From an uncultured Oscillospiraceae bacterium (GTDB lineage Bacteria; Bacillota_A; Clostridia; Oscillospirales; Oscillospiraceae): a DNA stretch of 5,802 bases. The stretch lies in contig CALXDE010000093.1 in assembly GCA_944386965.1 (NCBI GenBank), positions 1-5,802 of the forward strand, read 5' to 3'. Both the position numbers and the translations under genes were made by a program. Below are positions 5,371 through 5,802 of this stretch, in pieces (the first letter of the stretch is position 1; every line of letters begins with the position of its first letter). Below the pieces are notes generated by a model, which was not told the DNA's origin, ran no database searches, and worked only from the letters and a program-made list of their open reading frames with translations.

Positions 5371-5375
5371 ACGCC

Positions 5376-5802
5376 ATGCTGATTGATATTCAACAAGTCT
5401 ATAAGATCTACAACGAGGGCACCGAGGCGGAGGTCCGGGCCCTCAACGGGGTGGATCTCACCATCGACCGGGGGGAGTTTGTGGCGGTGGTGGGCCAGTC
5501 CGGCTCCGGCAAGTCCACCCTCATGAACATCCTGGGGTGTCTGGATATCCCCACCCGGGGCACCTACCGCATCGACGGGCAGGACGTGCGGGAGCTGGAC
5601 GACGCCCAGCTCTCCCACATCCGCAACAAGCAGGTGGGGTTCATCTTCCAGGGGTACAACCTGATCCCCTCCCTCACCGCCTATGAGAACGTGGAGCTGC
5701 CCCTCATCTATCAGAACGTCTCCGCCTTCAAGCGCCGGGACATGGTGATGGACGCCATGGAGCGGGTGGGCGTGGCCGAGCGCTACCGCCACCACCCCGC
5801 GG
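5376..5802 (+). CDS. ABC transporter ATP-binding protein, MacB/LolD type (cut by window edge)
   Basis: The cytoplasmic ATPase that would power the exporter whose fusion protein is encoded just upstream. The visible 142 residues contain the Walker A motif GQSGSGKST (40-48), the typical follow-up LMNILGCLDIPTRG, and the Q-loop VGFIFQGYNLIPSLTAYENVELPL (Q92). Together these mark the MacB/LolD/FtsE-like branch of exporters. The signature LSGGQ, Walker B and H-loop lie beyond the window, so completeness cannot be judged. The gap from the fusion protein stop is 20 nt, and the genes surely share one transcript. An FtsX/MacB-type permease gene is expected next. The closest known arrangement is the Gram-positive MacA-MacB-like exporter of antimicrobial peptides or other envelope-active compounds. 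The substrate here is not visible. Confidence 0.95.
   Translation, partial: MLIDIQQVYKIYNEGTEAEVRALNGVDLTIDRGEFVAVVGQSGSGKSTLMNILGCLDIPTRGTYRIDGQDVRELDDAQLSHIRNKQVGFIFQGYNLIPSLTAYENVELPLIYQNVSAFKRRDMVMDAMERVGVAERYRHHPA

Noticed and set aside
5346..5795. 149-codon minus-strand frame opposite the ABC ATPase gene
   Set aside because: Antisense shadow. The plus strand has Walker A and Q-loop motifs.

Overview
The window looks like a GC-rich member of the Firmicutes, most likely an anaerobic gut Clostridium relative of the Oscillospiraceae type. This is inferred from a textbook T-box leader, sigma-A type promoters, strong Shine-Dalgarno sites, and the pairing of small nickel-handling genes with metF. 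No taxonomic search was possible. Four genes run leftward from about 1437, one runs leftward from 3000, and two run rightward from 3643.

Left part (1-1501, minus strand): a strong promoter (TTGCAA-17-TATAGT) drives three tightly spaced small genes. They encode a very histidine-rich protein (likely metal-binding), a CooT-family nickel-binding protein, and an unrecognised 73-residue protein. An intrinsic terminator follows, then metF (methylenetetrahydrofolate reductase), whose 3' end is cut by the window edge. Nickel handling next to metF suggests a carbon monoxide dehydrogenase/acetyl-CoA synthase (Wood-Ljungdahl) locus just beyond the left edge. That is inference.

Middle (1574-3372, minus strand): a stand-alone TrpB2-type tryptophan synthase beta subunit. 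It has its own consensus promoter (TTGACA-17-TACACT) and a complete T-box riboswitch with stem I motifs, a UGG specifier, a canonical antiterminator and a competing terminator. The UGG specifier and the UGGC acceptor-binding bulge both fit tRNA-Trp, so the gene is probably switched on by tryptophan starvation. A perfect 17-bp hairpin without a U-tract follows the gene.

Right part (3373-5802, plus strand): a divergent operon encodes a membrane fusion protein and a MacB/LolD-type ABC ATPase, which runs off the right edge. The fusion protein appears to contain two adaptor modules in tandem. Its upstream region has two sets of repeats with about one-helical-turn spacing, the kind of sites bound by OmpR-family response regulators. 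This suggests a two-component-regulated efflux or envelope-stress exporter.

The most unusual points are the uncharacterised 73-residue protein between nickel genes and metF, the phased repeats before the exporter operon, and the doubled fusion protein. No mobile element, CRISPR array, rRNA or tRNA gene was seen.
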